DNA from: Microvirga flocculans ATCC BAA-817
GTDB taxonomy: Bacteria > Pseudomonadota > Alphaproteobacteria > Rhizobiales > Beijerinckiaceae
DNA length: 64,000 bases
Direction of reading: 5' to 3'
NCBI RefSeq assembly: GCF_000518665.1
Contig: NZ_JAEA01000001.1
Span: 496,001 to 560,000, forward strand
Below the pieces are notes generated by a model. It ran no database searches, was not told the origin of the DNA, and was given only the letters and a program-made list of their open reading frames with translations. A program made the translations under genes and the position numbers. Below are positions 8,170-16,846 of this stretch, piece after piece (within the stretch, counting starts at the first letter, position 1; every line of letters begins with the position of its first letter).

Positions 8170-10331
8170 ACCGGTGAAGGCGTCGAGCGGATCTCGACGG
8201 TGAGCCGATGGAGCTTTGCCCGGTCGGCGTTGGCGCCGACGAACACTTCGATGGTGCCCGCGTCGAGAACGGGCTGGAGAGCGGCATCGCGATAGCGAAG
8301 GTCGGCGACCGCAACGCCGAGGCTCAGCGTCCCGCGACGGCCTGCGGGAAGCGCGATCTTGGCGAAGTCCTTCAGCTCCAGAACCGGGCGCGAGACCGAC
8401 GCCACCGGATCGTGGGTGAACAGGAAGATCGTCTCCTCGCCCTCCCGCGTCCCTTCATTGCACACCTCCACCGTCACGACGAGATGGTCGGACGGCCCGA
8501 GCGACGTTGCCTCCACGCGCATGTCCGTCAGCGTGAACCGGGTGTAGGACAATCCGTCTCCGAAGCGGAACAGGGGATCGTTCGGCAGGTCGAGATAGCG
8601 GCTCGTGAAAGGATCGTCGGGATTGAGCGGCCGCCCGGTCGGCCGCTGCGCATAATAGACCGGAACCTGGCCGACGGCGCGCGGCCAGGAGACCGGCAGC
8701 TTGCCGCTCGGGTTGAAGCGCCCCGTCATCACGTCGGCCAGGGCATGCCCGGCTTCGTGGCCGAGGAACCCGGCGGCGAGAACGGCGTCGGCGCGCTCCG
8801 TCAGCCAGCCGACCGTGAGGGGGCGTCCGCTCATGAGCACGGCCACGACGGGCTTGCCGAGCGCCAGGACCGCCTCGGCGAGTTCGCGCTGGCGCCCCGG
8901 AAGATCGAGGCTCGCGCGGGAGGCCGCCTCGCCGCTCATGAACCGTGCCTCGCCGAGGCAGAGAACCGTCACGTCGGCCTGAGCGGCAGCCGCCACGGCG
9001 GCGGGAATTCCCTCCCGCTCCCCGCCGCCCGGATCGAGCGCTTCGACCGGGAGAAGTTCCACGTGTGGAAGCGCGCGCTTGAGGCCGTCGAGGAGGGTCG
9101 CCGCATCCTCAGGCTTGGCGAGCGCAGACCAGGGCCCCAGCATGTCGGTGCGGGCGTCGATCAGCGGGCCGATGAGCGCGATGCGTTTCACGGATGCGGC
9201 GAGCGGAAGAATTGCGTGCTCGTTTTTCAGGAGCACGATCGAGCGCCGCGCGGCCTCCCGCGCCAGGGACCGGAGCGATCCGCGTCCGGAGGAGCCGGAG
9301 GTGCCCGTGCGCTTTTCGCGATAGGGATCGCGGAAAAGACCAAGCTTCGCCTTGAGGGTCAGGACGCGCCTTACGGCGGCGTCGACATCCTCCATGCTTG
9401 CCGTGCCGCGCTGCAGCGCATCCGGCAGGGATTGCGCATAGACGCCGCTCGCCATGTCGATGTCGACGCCTGCGCGCAGGGCCAGACCTGCCGCAGCCGT
9501 CCGGTCTTCGGCGACGCCATGCCTGATCAGTTCCGCGATCGCCCCGTAATCGCTGACGGCGATCCCGTCGAATCCCCAGTCCCGGCGGACGCAATCGTGC
9601 AGCACCGCCCTGTTCGCCGTCATCGGAACGCCGGCGAGATCGGTAAAGGCCGTCATGATGGCCGCCACGCCGGCCTCGATTGCGGCCTGGAACGGAGGAA
9701 GATAGACCTCGTGCAGCAGGCGTTCCGACATGTCCACCGGTGCGTAGTCGCGCCCGGCCGCCACGGCTCCGTATCCCGCCAGATGCTTGGCCGTTGCGGC
9801 GAGGGTGCCGGGCGCTCGGAGGTCGTCGCCCTGGAAGCCCTGCACCTTGGCCGCAGCGAAACGCCGGGCCACCAGAACGTCTTCACCCGGACTTTCTGCG
9901 ATGCGGCCCCAGCGGGGATCGCGGGCAATGTCGAGCATGGGCGCGAAGGTCAGGTTGATCCCGTCCGCGGCGGCCTCGGCTGCTGCCGCTTGCGCCGTCC
10001 GCCGCCAGAGGTCTGGATCGAAGGCGGCCGCTTCCGCGAGCGGGATCGGAAAGAGCGTGCGATGGCCGTGAAGCACGTCGAGACCGAAGAGAAGAGGAAT
10101 TTTCAGGCGGCTTTCCTCCACGGCGATGCGCTGCACCATGCGGATTTCCGTGGGGTCGACCAGGTTCAGGAGGGAGCCTGCGAGCCCTGTCCTGACGGCG
10201 GTCATCATGTCGACGGGCTGGCCTGAGCCGGTGATCACGCGTCCGGCATCCAGCATCGTCAACTGGCCGAGCTTCTCCTCCAGGGTCATCGCCCGGATCA
10301 GCGCGTCGATCCTTGCCCTTTCCTCCATCAT
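8166..10331 (-). CDS. GH3 family beta-glucosidase (BglX-like)
   Basis: A 721-aa glycoside hydrolase family 3 enzyme with the N-terminal TIM barrel (MTLEEKLGQLTML), the alpha/beta sandwich (RRSIVLLKNEHAILPL) and the C-terminal fibronectin-III-like domain (FGDGLSYTRFTLTDM). The catalytic nucleophile is D261 in GIAVSDYGA. Such enzymes release glucose from the non-reducing end of beta-glucosides. The start ATG 10331 begins the family sequence; the open frame back to 10616 overlaps the divergent ABC gene. No signal peptide is visible, so a cytoplasmic location is likely, unlike periplasmic E. coli BglX. A 71-bp gap separates it from the divergent transporter gene. Confidence 0.92.
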   Translation of the reverse strand: MMEERARIDALIRAMTLEEKLGQLTMLDAGRVITGSGQPVDMMTAVRTGLAGSLLNLVDPTEIRMVQRIAVEESRLKIPLLFGLDVLHGHRTLFPIPLAEAAAFDPDLWRRTAQAAAAEAAADGINLTFAPMLDIARDPRWGRIAESPGEDVLVARRFAAAKVQGFQGDDLRAPGTLAATAKHLAGYGAVAAGRDYAPVDMSERLLHEVYLPPFQAAIEAGVAAIMTAFTDLAGVPMTANRAVLHDCVRRDWGFDGIAVSDYGAIAELIRHGVAEDRTAAAGLALRAGVDIDMASGVYAQSLPDALQRGTASMEDVDAAVRRVLTLKAKLGLFRDPYREKRTGTSGSSGRGSLRSLAREAARRSIVLLKNEHAILPLAASVKRIALIGPLIDARTDMLGPWSALAKPEDAATLLDGLKRALPHVELLPVEALDPGGGEREGIPAAVAAAAQADVTVLCLGEARFMSGEAASRASLDLPGRQRELAEAVLALGKPVVAVLMSGRPLTVGWLTERADAVLAAGFLGHEAGHALADVMTGRFNPSGKLPVSWPRAVGQVPVYYAQRPTGRPLNPDDPFTSRYLDLPNDPLFRFGDGLSYTRFTLTDMRVEATSLGPSDHLVVTVEVCNEGTREGEETIFLFTHDPVASVSRPVLELKDFAKIALPAGRRGTLSLGVAVADLRYRDAALQPVLDAGTIEVFVGANADRAKLHRLTVEIRSTPSPV

Positions 10332-10402
10332 GCCCCCTCTCGCCGGGAGACGCGGTTGGCGCGATACTGACGGATAAGAGAACCTTGATCGGGAGCTCCC
10401 GA

Positions 10403-12202
10403 ATGCCGGATCGACCCAAGTCCTCTTATGCCCTCGTATGGGGCCAAGTGCTGGCGATGATATACGCACTCGCACGCTCAAACCAGCGCGGGAGGCTGCT
10501 GCTGCTTTGCGTCGGGCTCGTGGTTGTGATCGCTGCCAACACGTTCGGGCAGATCCGGCTGAACGCCTGGAACCAGGGATTTTACGACGCGGTCGCGCAG
10601 AAGCAGGTCGCCGCATTTCTCTGGCAGCTTCAGGTCTTTGGCCTCATCGCCTCGAGCCTGCTCGTGCTCGGCGTCACGCAGACCTGGCTTCACGAAACCC
10701 TGAAAGTGGTGCTCCGCGAAGCCCTGACCTACGATCTGATCCGGGAATGGCTGGAGCCGAAGCGGGTCTATCGCCTGTCCCTGGCGGGCGAGATCGGCGT
10801 CAATGCCGACCAGCGTATTCACGAGGATATCCGGCACTTGACGGAGCTTTGCGCCGATCTCGGTGTCGGCCTGCTGCAATCATCGCTGCTTCTCATCACC
10901 TTCGTCGGCGTTCTGTGGGGTCTTTCCCGTGAGATGGCGCAAACGAGCACGAGCATCGTCACCGCCGTGCCGGGATACATGGTGTGGTGCGCGCTGGCCT
11001 ACGCGGCCGTCAGTTCGTGGATGAGCTGGCGTGTGGGCCGTCCGCTGATCGACCTCAATGTGGAACGCTCCTCCCAGGAGGCAGGCCTGCGCTTCGCGCT
11101 CGTCCGCGTCAGCGAATCCGCCGAGGCGATCACGTTGTTCCAGGGCGAGGCCGATGAGCGCCGGCGTCTGGAGAGCGAGGTGGGCCGGGTGATCGGCGTC
11201 GCACGGCGTCTCGCGAACGGGCTGGCGCGCCTGACCTGGATCACCGCGGGGTCGGGATGGCTCGCCATCGTGGCTCCGTTCATCGTCGCGGCTCCCGGCT
11301 ATTTCACCGGCAGCCTCAGCTTCGGCGGGTTGATGATGACGGTGGCGGCCTTCATGCAGGTCCATCAATCCCTGCGGTGGTTCGTGGACAATTTCTCGCG
11401 CCTGGCGGATTGGCGGGCGGCGTTGCTGCGCGTCATGCTGCTCCGCGAGACCCTGACCGGACTCGATACGCTCGTCGAGGACGCGGAGCGGATCGCTTTC
11501 CGCGAAGGCGAGGAGGCGAAGCTCGTCTTCGACAAGCTCGGCGTCGTGCTGTTCCGGGGGAAGGCGATGCTGACCGAGCCGCATGTCGAGATCGGACCGG
11601 GCGAACACGTGGTCATTACCGGGGATCCCGGCGCGGGCAAGAGCGCCCTGTTCAAGGCGCTCGCGGGCCTGTGGCCCTGGGGAACCGGCTCCGTGCTCTG
11701 GCCGCCCGGGCAGGCCATCATGTTCATGCCGCGCCGCCCCTATCTCCCGCCAGGCTCGCTGCGGGCCATCCTGGCTTATCCCGCCTCTCCGGACGGTTTC
11801 GCGGGCGACGCCTTCCTCGCGGCGCTCGACCGCGTAGGGCTGGGGCACCTCAAGCCTGATCTCGACAGGGAGGACCGGTGGGACCGCATGCTGCCGCTCG
11901 AGGAGCAGCAGAGGCTCGCCTTCGCACGCCTGATGCTGCACCGCCCACGTTGGATCATCTTCGACGAGGCGATCAGCGCCCTCGACGAGGACAGCCGCCG
12001 CCTGATCCTGTCGATCTTCGAGAACGAACTCGCGGGCGCCACCGTGATCAGCACAAGCCGCCGCCCGTCCGGCGACATGTTCTATGACCGCGTCCTGCAC
12101 CTCGTCCGGGATCGGGAAGGCACGCTGACACGCCGCGGCAGTTCCCGTTCGCCCGAGGCATGGTCGCTGCCGTCGGGAAGTCCGGTGCAAAGCGGAACTT
12201 AA
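10403..12202 (+). CDS. SbmA/BacA-like ABC transporter, membrane domain fused to ATPase
   Basis: A 599-aa half-transporter of the YddA/ABC_membrane_2 (SbmA/BacA-related) class. The first about 320 residues hold the membrane domain, with hydrophobic segments LLLLCVGLVVVIAANTF and FGLIASSLLVLGV and the family phrase LNAWNQGFYDAVAQK. The C-terminal ATPase has Walker A GDPGAGKSA near residue 407, a degenerate signature LEEQQRLAFARL and Walker B WIIFDEAISALDED. Start ATG 10403 is preceded by GGGAG; the frame start at 10313 would overlap the GH3 gene. Substrate unknown; relatives move peptides, B12 or long-chain compounds. Its place among glucan hydrolases is suggestive only. Confidence 0.82.
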   Translation: MPDRPKSSYALVWGQVLAMIYALARSNQRGRLLLLCVGLVVVIAANTFGQIRLNAWNQGFYDAVAQKQVAAFLWQLQVFGLIASSLLVLGVTQTWLHETLKVVLREALTYDLIREWLEPKRVYRLSLAGEIGVNADQRIHEDIRHLTELCADLGVGLLQSSLLLITFVGVLWGLSREMAQTSTSIVTAVPGYMVWCALAYAAVSSWMSWRVGRPLIDLNVERSSQEAGLRFALVRVSESAEAITLFQGEADERRRLESEVGRVIGVARRLANGLARLTWITAGSGWLAIVAPFIVAAPGYFTGSLSFGGLMMTVAAFMQVHQSLRWFVDNFSRLADWRAALLRVMLLRETLTGLDTLVEDAERIAFREGEEAKLVFDKLGVVLFRGKAMLTEPHVEIGPGEHVVITGDPGAGKSALFKALAGLWPWGTGSVLWPPGQAIMFMPRRPYLPPGSLRAILAYPASPDGFAGDAFLAALDRVGLGHLKPDLDREDRWDRMLPLEEQQRLAFARLMLHRPRWIIFDEAISALDEDSRRLILSIFENELAGATVISTSRRPSGDMFYDRVLHLVRDREGTLTRRGSSRSPEAWSLPSGSPVQSGT

Positions 12203-12297
12203 GGTCCGCGTCCAAGCCGGAGAGCGCCGAGACTCGACGGTGGCCGCGCATGACTGGTATTGTCACCTGGCGGTGCATCTCATGAATGCGAGGCTGC

Positions 12298-13566
12298 ATG
12301 ATCTCCTCCGCCCGTCTCGACAGCTCACGGCCCGATCAGGACACGTCCCGCATGCTCGATGCGGTTCAGCGGGAGACATTGCGCTACTTCTGGGATTACG
12401 GCCATCCGGTGAGCGGCCTCGCGCGGGAGAGGATCACCATCGGCCAAGCTCCCGATGACCGTGTCGCCATCGGAGCGTCGGGCATGGGCGTCATGGCAAT
12501 CGTCACCGGTGTCGAAAGAGGATGGCTTCGGCGGGAGGAGGCCGTCGAACGGCTTCTCACGATGGCCCGCTTTCTCGAAAGCGCGCCGTCCTACCATGGC
12601 GTCTTCCCGCACTGGATGAACGGCCGGACCGGCGCGACCATTCCCTTCTCCCGCAAAGACGACGGTGGCGACCTCGTCGAAACGGCTCTTCTGCTGCAGG
12701 CTTTTCTCTGCGCCCGCCAGTATTTTCAGCGGTACGATCCGCACGAGAGCGAATTGCGGCGCCTGATCGACCGGCTCTGGACCGAGACGGAATGGGACTG
12801 GCACACCCGCGGAGGGCTGAAGATGCTCTATTGGCATTGGAGCCCCAATCACGGCTGGAGCATGGATTACGAGATCAGGGGCTGGAACGAGTGTCTCGTC
12901 GCCTACGTCCTCGCCGCCGCCGCGCCGCGCTACGGAATCCATGAGGGCGTCTATCATGGCGGTTGGGCGCAAGGGCGGGACTTCCTGAACGGACGGACCT
13001 ATCACGGGATCGAACTGCCTCTCGGTCCCGATTGCGGCGGTCCGCTCTTCTTCAGCTACTACTCCTTTCTCGGCCTCGACCCGCATGGGCTCAAAGACCG
13101 CTATGCCGATTACTGGCTGCAGAATGTCCATCATGTCCTGATCAACCGCGAGCACTGCATCCGCAATCCCCACGGCTTCAAGGGATACGGCCCGTATTGC
13201 TGGGGGCTGACGAGCGACGATACGGATGAGGGATACCGGAATCTTCATCCCATGCTGGATCTCGGCTTCATCGCGCCGCACGCCGCGCTTGCGAGCATAC
13301 CCTATTGTCCCGAGGCCTCCCTGCAGGCCCTGCGTCATTATTTCGGACCTCTGCGCGAGCATATCTGGGGCGAGTGCGGGTTCGTCTCGTCCTTCAGCGA
13401 GAGCAAGGGGTGGTATTCGCGCGACTATGTCGGCCTCGATCAGGGGGCGACCGTGGCGATGATCGAGAATTATCGCTCGGGCCTGTTCTGGAAGCTTTTC
13501 ATGAGCTGCCCTGAGATCCGCTCCGGGCTCGTGAAGCTCGGCTTCGAGAGCCCGCATCTCACGTGA
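12298..13566 (+). CDS. PF10091 glucoamylase-type protein, probable GH144-like beta-1,2-glucanase
   Basis: A protein of about 422 aa built as an (alpha/alpha)6 barrel of the PF10091/COG5368 group, which includes the GH144 endo-beta-1,2-glucanases. Visible blocks are LRYFWDYGHPVSGLARERI near the start, GASGMGVMAIVTGVERGW, GVFPHWMNGRTG, LYWHWSPNHGWSMDYEIRGWNE and GFVSSFSESKGW. Family members often carry signal peptides; none is evident here, so the enzyme may work in the cytoplasm. The start may be 12286 or 12298; GAGG lies five bases before 12298. GH15 glucoamylase follows after six bases. The substrate is inferred from the family and untested. Confidence 0.8.
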   Translation: MISSARLDSSRPDQDTSRMLDAVQRETLRYFWDYGHPVSGLARERITIGQAPDDRVAIGASGMGVMAIVTGVERGWLRREEAVERLLTMARFLESAPSYHGVFPHWMNGRTGATIPFSRKDDGGDLVETALLLQAFLCARQYFQRYDPHESELRRLIDRLWTETEWDWHTRGGLKMLYWHWSPNHGWSMDYEIRGWNECLVAYVLAAAAPRYGIHEGVYHGGWAQGRDFLNGRTYHGIELPLGPDCGGPLFFSYYSFLGLDPHGLKDRYADYWLQNVHHVLINREHCIRNPHGFKGYGPYCWGLTSDDTDEGYRNLHPMLDLGFIAPHAALASIPYCPEASLQALRHYFGPLREHIWGECGFVSSFSESKGWYSRDYVGLDQGATVAMIENYRSGLFWKLFMSCPEIRSGLVKLGFESPHLT

Positions 13567-13572
13567 ACGACC

Positions 13573-15024
13573 ATGCCGGCGCGCGATGAAGGACGAGATG
13601 ATGAGGATCTCCTTTCCTGGATGGAAAGGCAGATGACCTGTTCCTCCGTCGCCATTCTTCGCAGCGTCTCCGCCACGGATCGCGTGATGCGGCGGGAAGC
13701 CTTCGGACAGAGGATCGTGCCGAAGGCCGGATCGATCGTGGCTGCGCCAGAGACCGACCTCTCCGGAGGCGACCCGGACTATTTCTTTCACTGGCTCAGG
13801 GATTCCGCCCTCGTTATGGATGCCTTGCGCCTTCTCTACCGCGGCGGGCGTTTGCCCGATGCCGCTACGATCTTCGACGATTTCGTCGCCTTCAGCCTCG
13901 CCCTGAACCGTCTCGACGGAGTTTCTTTCCTCCGTCATGCCAGGATACGGGAAACGGTCAGACAGGATCACCTGGCCTATCTGCGTTCCGACGACGATCT
14001 CATGCATGCGGCCGGAGAAGCCCTTCCAGGCGAGGTGCGCTTCAATCCTGACGGTACGCTCGACATCGTCCGGTGGAACCGGCCGCAGAACGACGGCCCC
14101 GCTCTGCGCGCGCTCAGCCTTTTGCGCTGGCGCGAGTCGGGCCTGTTCGGCGAGGTTGCCGCGCAGCTTCTGGCGCAGGATCTTGCATTCGTCGAGCGGC
14201 ACTGGGCCGAGCCCTGCTACGACCTCTGGGAGGAAAAGCTCGGCCATCATGACTACACGCGCCTCGTCCAGATGGCGGCTCTCGAGGATGGCGCAGCGTG
14301 GATGGCCGAAACCGGAAAGTCGCAGCAGGCGCAACGCCTGCATTCGGCCGCGCATGCTCTCCGGGAGGAACTCGACCGCCACTGGTCGGCGGAAGAAGGC
14401 TGTTACCGCAGCCGGTCCGACGCGCCGCGCGGCGCCGGCGACAGGGCGCTCGACACCTCTGTCGTGCTGGCCGTCCTGCACGCGAACCGAGGCGAGGGAG
14501 CGCACAGCGTGCTGGATCCCAAGGTGCATGCGACGTTCGACAAACTCGAGGAACTTTTCACCGCGGAGTACCGCATCAATGCCGCGCTTCCAGCCGGACG
14601 CGGTCCGGCCATGGGACGTTATGCGGGCGATCGCTACGTGAGCGGAGGTGCGTGGTACATGACGACCCTGGCCGCCGCGGAATTCTTCTACCGGCTCGCG
14701 GGCCGTGTGGCGCAGGGCTGCTCGCTCGAATGCAGCGCCGACAATGCATCCTTTCTGGTGCGCGTTCTCAAAAGCCGCCCGACAGGTTCGCGGCTGCCTT
14801 CTGAGGAGATCGACCGGGCGGCGCTCACGGACGCTCTTCTTGGCCGGGGCGATGCCTTCATGACGACGGTGCGTGACTACACTCCCGACTCGGGTGAGCT
14901 GTCGGAGCAGTTCGACCGGACCACCGGGCGGCAGACATCGGCCAAAAACCTCGCCTGGAGCTATGCCGCCTTCATCACCGCTTACGAGGCGCGGCGCAGA
15001 GCGACATCGCCTAAGTCAGCCTGA
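13573..15024 (+). CDS. GH15 glucoamylase (glucan alpha-glucosidase)
   Basis: A 483-aa inverting exo-glucosidase related to fungal glucoamylase. The N-terminal DLLSWMERQ, the block DPDYFFHWLRDSALVMDAL, the catalytic-acid block CYDLWEEK (E220 by comparison with Aspergillus E179) and the catalytic-base block LSEQFDRTTGRQ (E445, matching Aspergillus E400) are all present. No signal peptide or starch-binding domain is visible, so a cytoplasmic role on alpha-glucans or alpha-linked glucosides is likely. No clear ribosome-binding site precedes 13573, but starting later would cut the conserved N-terminus. It lies six bases after the PF10091 gene and is probably cotranscribed. Confidence 0.88.
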   Translation: MPARDEGRDDEDLLSWMERQMTCSSVAILRSVSATDRVMRREAFGQRIVPKAGSIVAAPETDLSGGDPDYFFHWLRDSALVMDALRLLYRGGRLPDAATIFDDFVAFSLALNRLDGVSFLRHARIRETVRQDHLAYLRSDDDLMHAAGEALPGEVRFNPDGTLDIVRWNRPQNDGPALRALSLLRWRESGLFGEVAAQLLAQDLAFVERHWAEPCYDLWEEKLGHHDYTRLVQMAALEDGAAWMAETGKSQQAQRLHSAAHALREELDRHWSAEEGCYRSRSDAPRGAGDRALDTSVVLAVLHANRGEGAHSVLDPKVHATFDKLEELFTAEYRINAALPAGRGPAMGRYAGDRYVSGGAWYMTTLAAAEFFYRLAGRVAQGCSLECSADNASFLVRVLKSRPTGSRLPSEEIDRAALTDALLGRGDAFMTTVRDYTPDSGELSEQFDRTTGRQTSAKNLAWSYAAFITAYEARRRATSPKSA

Positions 15025-15058
15025 AGAAAGCTGGATTCACTTCGCCAGAAATGATTCT

Positions 15059-15194
15059 AGAGCATCGTGCGGAAAAGTGGACCCGGTTTTCGCTGACGCG
15101 GCCCTTCGGGTCCGCTCTCAACGATGCTCTCACTCAAGAAGAAAGCATCGGATGGATCCCAAAAGTGCAGGTCCACTTTTGGGTCCGATGCTTT
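15059..15194 (+). repeat. double hairpin intergenic repeat
   Basis: Two neighbouring inverted-repeat units fill the gap between the GH15 gene and lrp. Unit 1 has perfect 10-bp arms at 15059-15068 and 15121-15130 (AGAGCATCGT and complement). Unit 2 has arms AAAGCATCGG at 15142-15151 and 15185-15194, enclosing a second pair CCCAAAAGTG at 15158-15167 and 15174-15183. Both units share GCATCG and AAAAGTGGACC in opposite orientation. The right end includes the lrp stop codon. Read on the minus strand, unit 2 is followed by a T-rich run, so it could end lrp transcription. The form suggests a genome-wide dispersed repeat, which cannot be confirmed in one window. Confidence 0.75.
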
Positions 15195-15660
15195 AGCGTT
15201 TGTCGCCGGGCGTCAGAGCGTAGGCGGTGGTGGATTTCACGCGCTGCATGGCAAAGCGCGAGGTCACGTTCTTGAGCGGGATCTCATCGATCAGGCGCTT
15301 GTAGAAACTGTCATAGGCCGCCATGTCCGGTACCACCACGCGCAGCATGTAGTCGACATCGCCGGCCATGCGGTAGATTTCCATGACTTCCGGCAAGGAG
15401 GAAACGAAATCCGCGAAGCGTTCCAGCCATTGTCCCGAATGATCGGAGATCTCGATGGAGACGAAGACCGTCAAGCCGAGGCCGATCTTCTCCGGGTCCA
15501 GGATGGCAACCCGCTTCTGGATGACGCCCGTCGCTTCCAGCCGCTGGATGCGCTTCCAGCAGGGCGTTTGAGACAGGTTCACCCTCTGGGCGAGCTCTGC
15601 AATCGAGATGTTGGCATTCTCCTGCAAGAGCGTCAGGATTTTCGTATCCGTCGCATCCAT
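15193..15660 (-). CDS. Lrp/AsnC family transcriptional regulator
   Basis: A 155-aa regulator with the AsnC-type winged helix at residues 1-60 (DATDTKILTLLQENANISIAELAQRV, then LSQTPCWKRIQRLE) and the RAM ligand-binding domain after it (GLTVFVSIEI, MAGDVDYMLRVVV). Members bind amino acids and are usually autoregulated. The stop lies inside an inverted repeat that could serve as terminator. A perfect 22-bp palindrome 68 bases upstream of the start is a plausible autoregulatory operator. The target is not evident from context; the nearby peptide transporter is a candidate. Confidence 0.9.
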   Translation of the reverse strand: MDATDTKILTLLQENANISIAELAQRVNLSQTPCWKRIQRLEATGVIQKRVAILDPEKIGLGLTVFVSIEISDHSGQWLERFADFVSSLPEVMEIYRMAGDVDYMLRVVVPDMAAYDSFYKRLIDEIPLKNVTSRFAMQRVKSTTAYALTPGDKR

Positions 15661-15727
15661 GCTCGACCCTGGTTCGGCAAAGAAAAATCTCGAAAGGGCA
15701 TGGCTTTCGAACCGAGCATCCTCTCGG

Positions 15728-15749
15728 AATGTTCTTTATAAAGAACATT
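15728..15749. promoter_or_regulatory. perfect 22-bp palindrome upstream of lrp-like gene
   Basis: The 11-base arm AATGTTCTTTA is followed at once by its exact complement, centred between 15738 and 15739. It is in the 337-bp gap 15661-15997, which holds no gene I can support. Position, symmetry and AT-rich centre fit an operator for the neighbouring Lrp/AsnC protein or overlap with its promoter. The assignment to that protein is inference. Confidence 0.6.
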
Positions 15750-15864
15750 TTTCCTGAATCAAGTCCAAGCGGATCGGATCTGAAGCGGCCGGTGAAGCAT
15801 GAGAAGCAAGAATTCGGGAAGGCTCACTCTTCCTGAAGTCACTTCGAGAAGCGCTTGCCGGTCC

Positions 15865-15888
15865 GGATGTTCTTAAAAACGAACGTCC
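15865..15888. promoter_or_regulatory. second, imperfect dyad upstream of lrp-like gene
   Basis: GGATGTTC and GAACGTCC, separated by eight bases, form an inverted repeat with seven of eight pairs matching. It shares TGTTCTT with the perfect palindrome 138 bases away (centre to centre), as expected if the same protein binds both. Its gene target would be lrp, since the DUF1684 gene to the right ends here. Confidence 0.35.
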
Positions 15889-15997
15889 CAATTGCCTTTT
15901 CAAGGTTCCCGCCGGGGCGCTCCAAGGGTCATTCCTGCCCGTCTTCGGAGCCAGAATCGACCACGGCGCCGTCCCGACGCCGGACATTGCTCCTGCA

Positions 15998-16846
15998 TCA
16001 GGCCTCGGCCTGAAAGAGAGGAAGCATTTCCCCTGCCGCGATGTGCAGCGGGAGCCTGTTCTCCGAAGGCGGCAGGGGGCATGTGGCGAAATCGGTGAAG
16101 GCGCAGGGCGGGTTGATGGCCTTGTTGAAGTCCAGAACGATGCGGTCTTTCTGGATCTCGCCCACCAGGAAGCGGCTTGCGCCGTAGGTTTCGCGGCCGG
16201 ACGTCCCGTCGCGCAGCACGAACATGGGGGCGTTCTCCGTGCCGTGCGTCGGCCACAGCTCGTATGAGCGGCCATCGCGGCTGAAGACCGCCTTATGGCT
16301 CACCATGATCGTGCTCGGGATTCCGATGACGCTGTCCACCTCGAAGGGTCTCGGGGTTTCGAGAACAACCCAGTCGGCGACGATCCGCCAGGAGGGATCG
16401 ACCGGGAAGCGGGGAATCGCGGAAAACGTTCGCCTGTTGCGGCTGTTGCCATCGAGGATGCGCAAGGCCTTTCGCCCGTTGCGCTCGATGAGATAGAAGG
16501 ACATGCTTCCGAATGTCACGCGCGTCGGCGCTTCGGGACCTGCGGAGAGCTGCGCTTCCTGGAGAGCCTGCCCGTCGATGGCGCCGCCTGCGGAAGGGTC
16601 GAGGCTTACGGTCACGGTGCCTTGCGCGTCCTGGGCGATCGTTCCTGCCCGCGCCGGAATGCCGGCGATGACGATGTCGTTGTCCGGAGCCGAGCCGAAG
16701 CGCCAGACTCCCGGGTCCAGCCATTCCAGCCCTGCGACGCTCAACCAGCCGTCGTCCTTCGTCAGGGCGGCGAGCCGCTGCGAATGCCAGGTCTCAAGCG
16801 CTGACAGATAATGTGTCTCGTCCGGTGCGGTCATTTCTGGACTCAT
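15998..16846 (-). CDS. DUF1684 domain-containing protein
   Basis: A 282-aa protein of the DUF1684 family, with no known reaction. Recognisable parts are the N-terminal RLAALTKDDGWLSVAGLEWL, the middle RNRRTFSAIPRFPVDPSWRI and the C-terminal VLDFNKAINPPCAFTDFATCPLPP with its paired cysteines. There is no signal peptide. The start overlaps the 3' end of the dipeptide ABC ATPase gene by about 50 bases (ATG 16834 is an alternative start), so it is probably the last gene of the peptide-transport operon. It may process an imported compound, which is inference from position only. Confidence 0.8.
   Translation of the reverse strand: MSPEMTAPDETHYLSALETWHSQRLAALTKDDGWLSVAGLEWLDPGVWRFGSAPDNDIVIAGIPARAGTIAQDAQGTVTVSLDPSAGGAIDGQALQEAQLSAGPEAPTRVTFGSMSFYLIERNGRKALRILDGNSRNRRTFSAIPRFPVDPSWRIVADWVVLETPRPFEVDSVIGIPSTIMVSHKAVFSRDGRSYELWPTHGTENAPMFVLRDGTSGRETYGASRFLVGEIQKDRIVLDFNKAINPPCAFTDFATCPLPPSENRLPLHIAAGEMLPLFQAEA

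Noticed and set aside
8208-10226. 672-codon plus-strand frame
   Set aside because: Exactly antisense to the GH3 gene and low in conserved residues.
12325-14529. 734-codon minus-strand frame
   Set aside because: Antisense to the PF10091 and GH15 genes, both with catalytic motifs.
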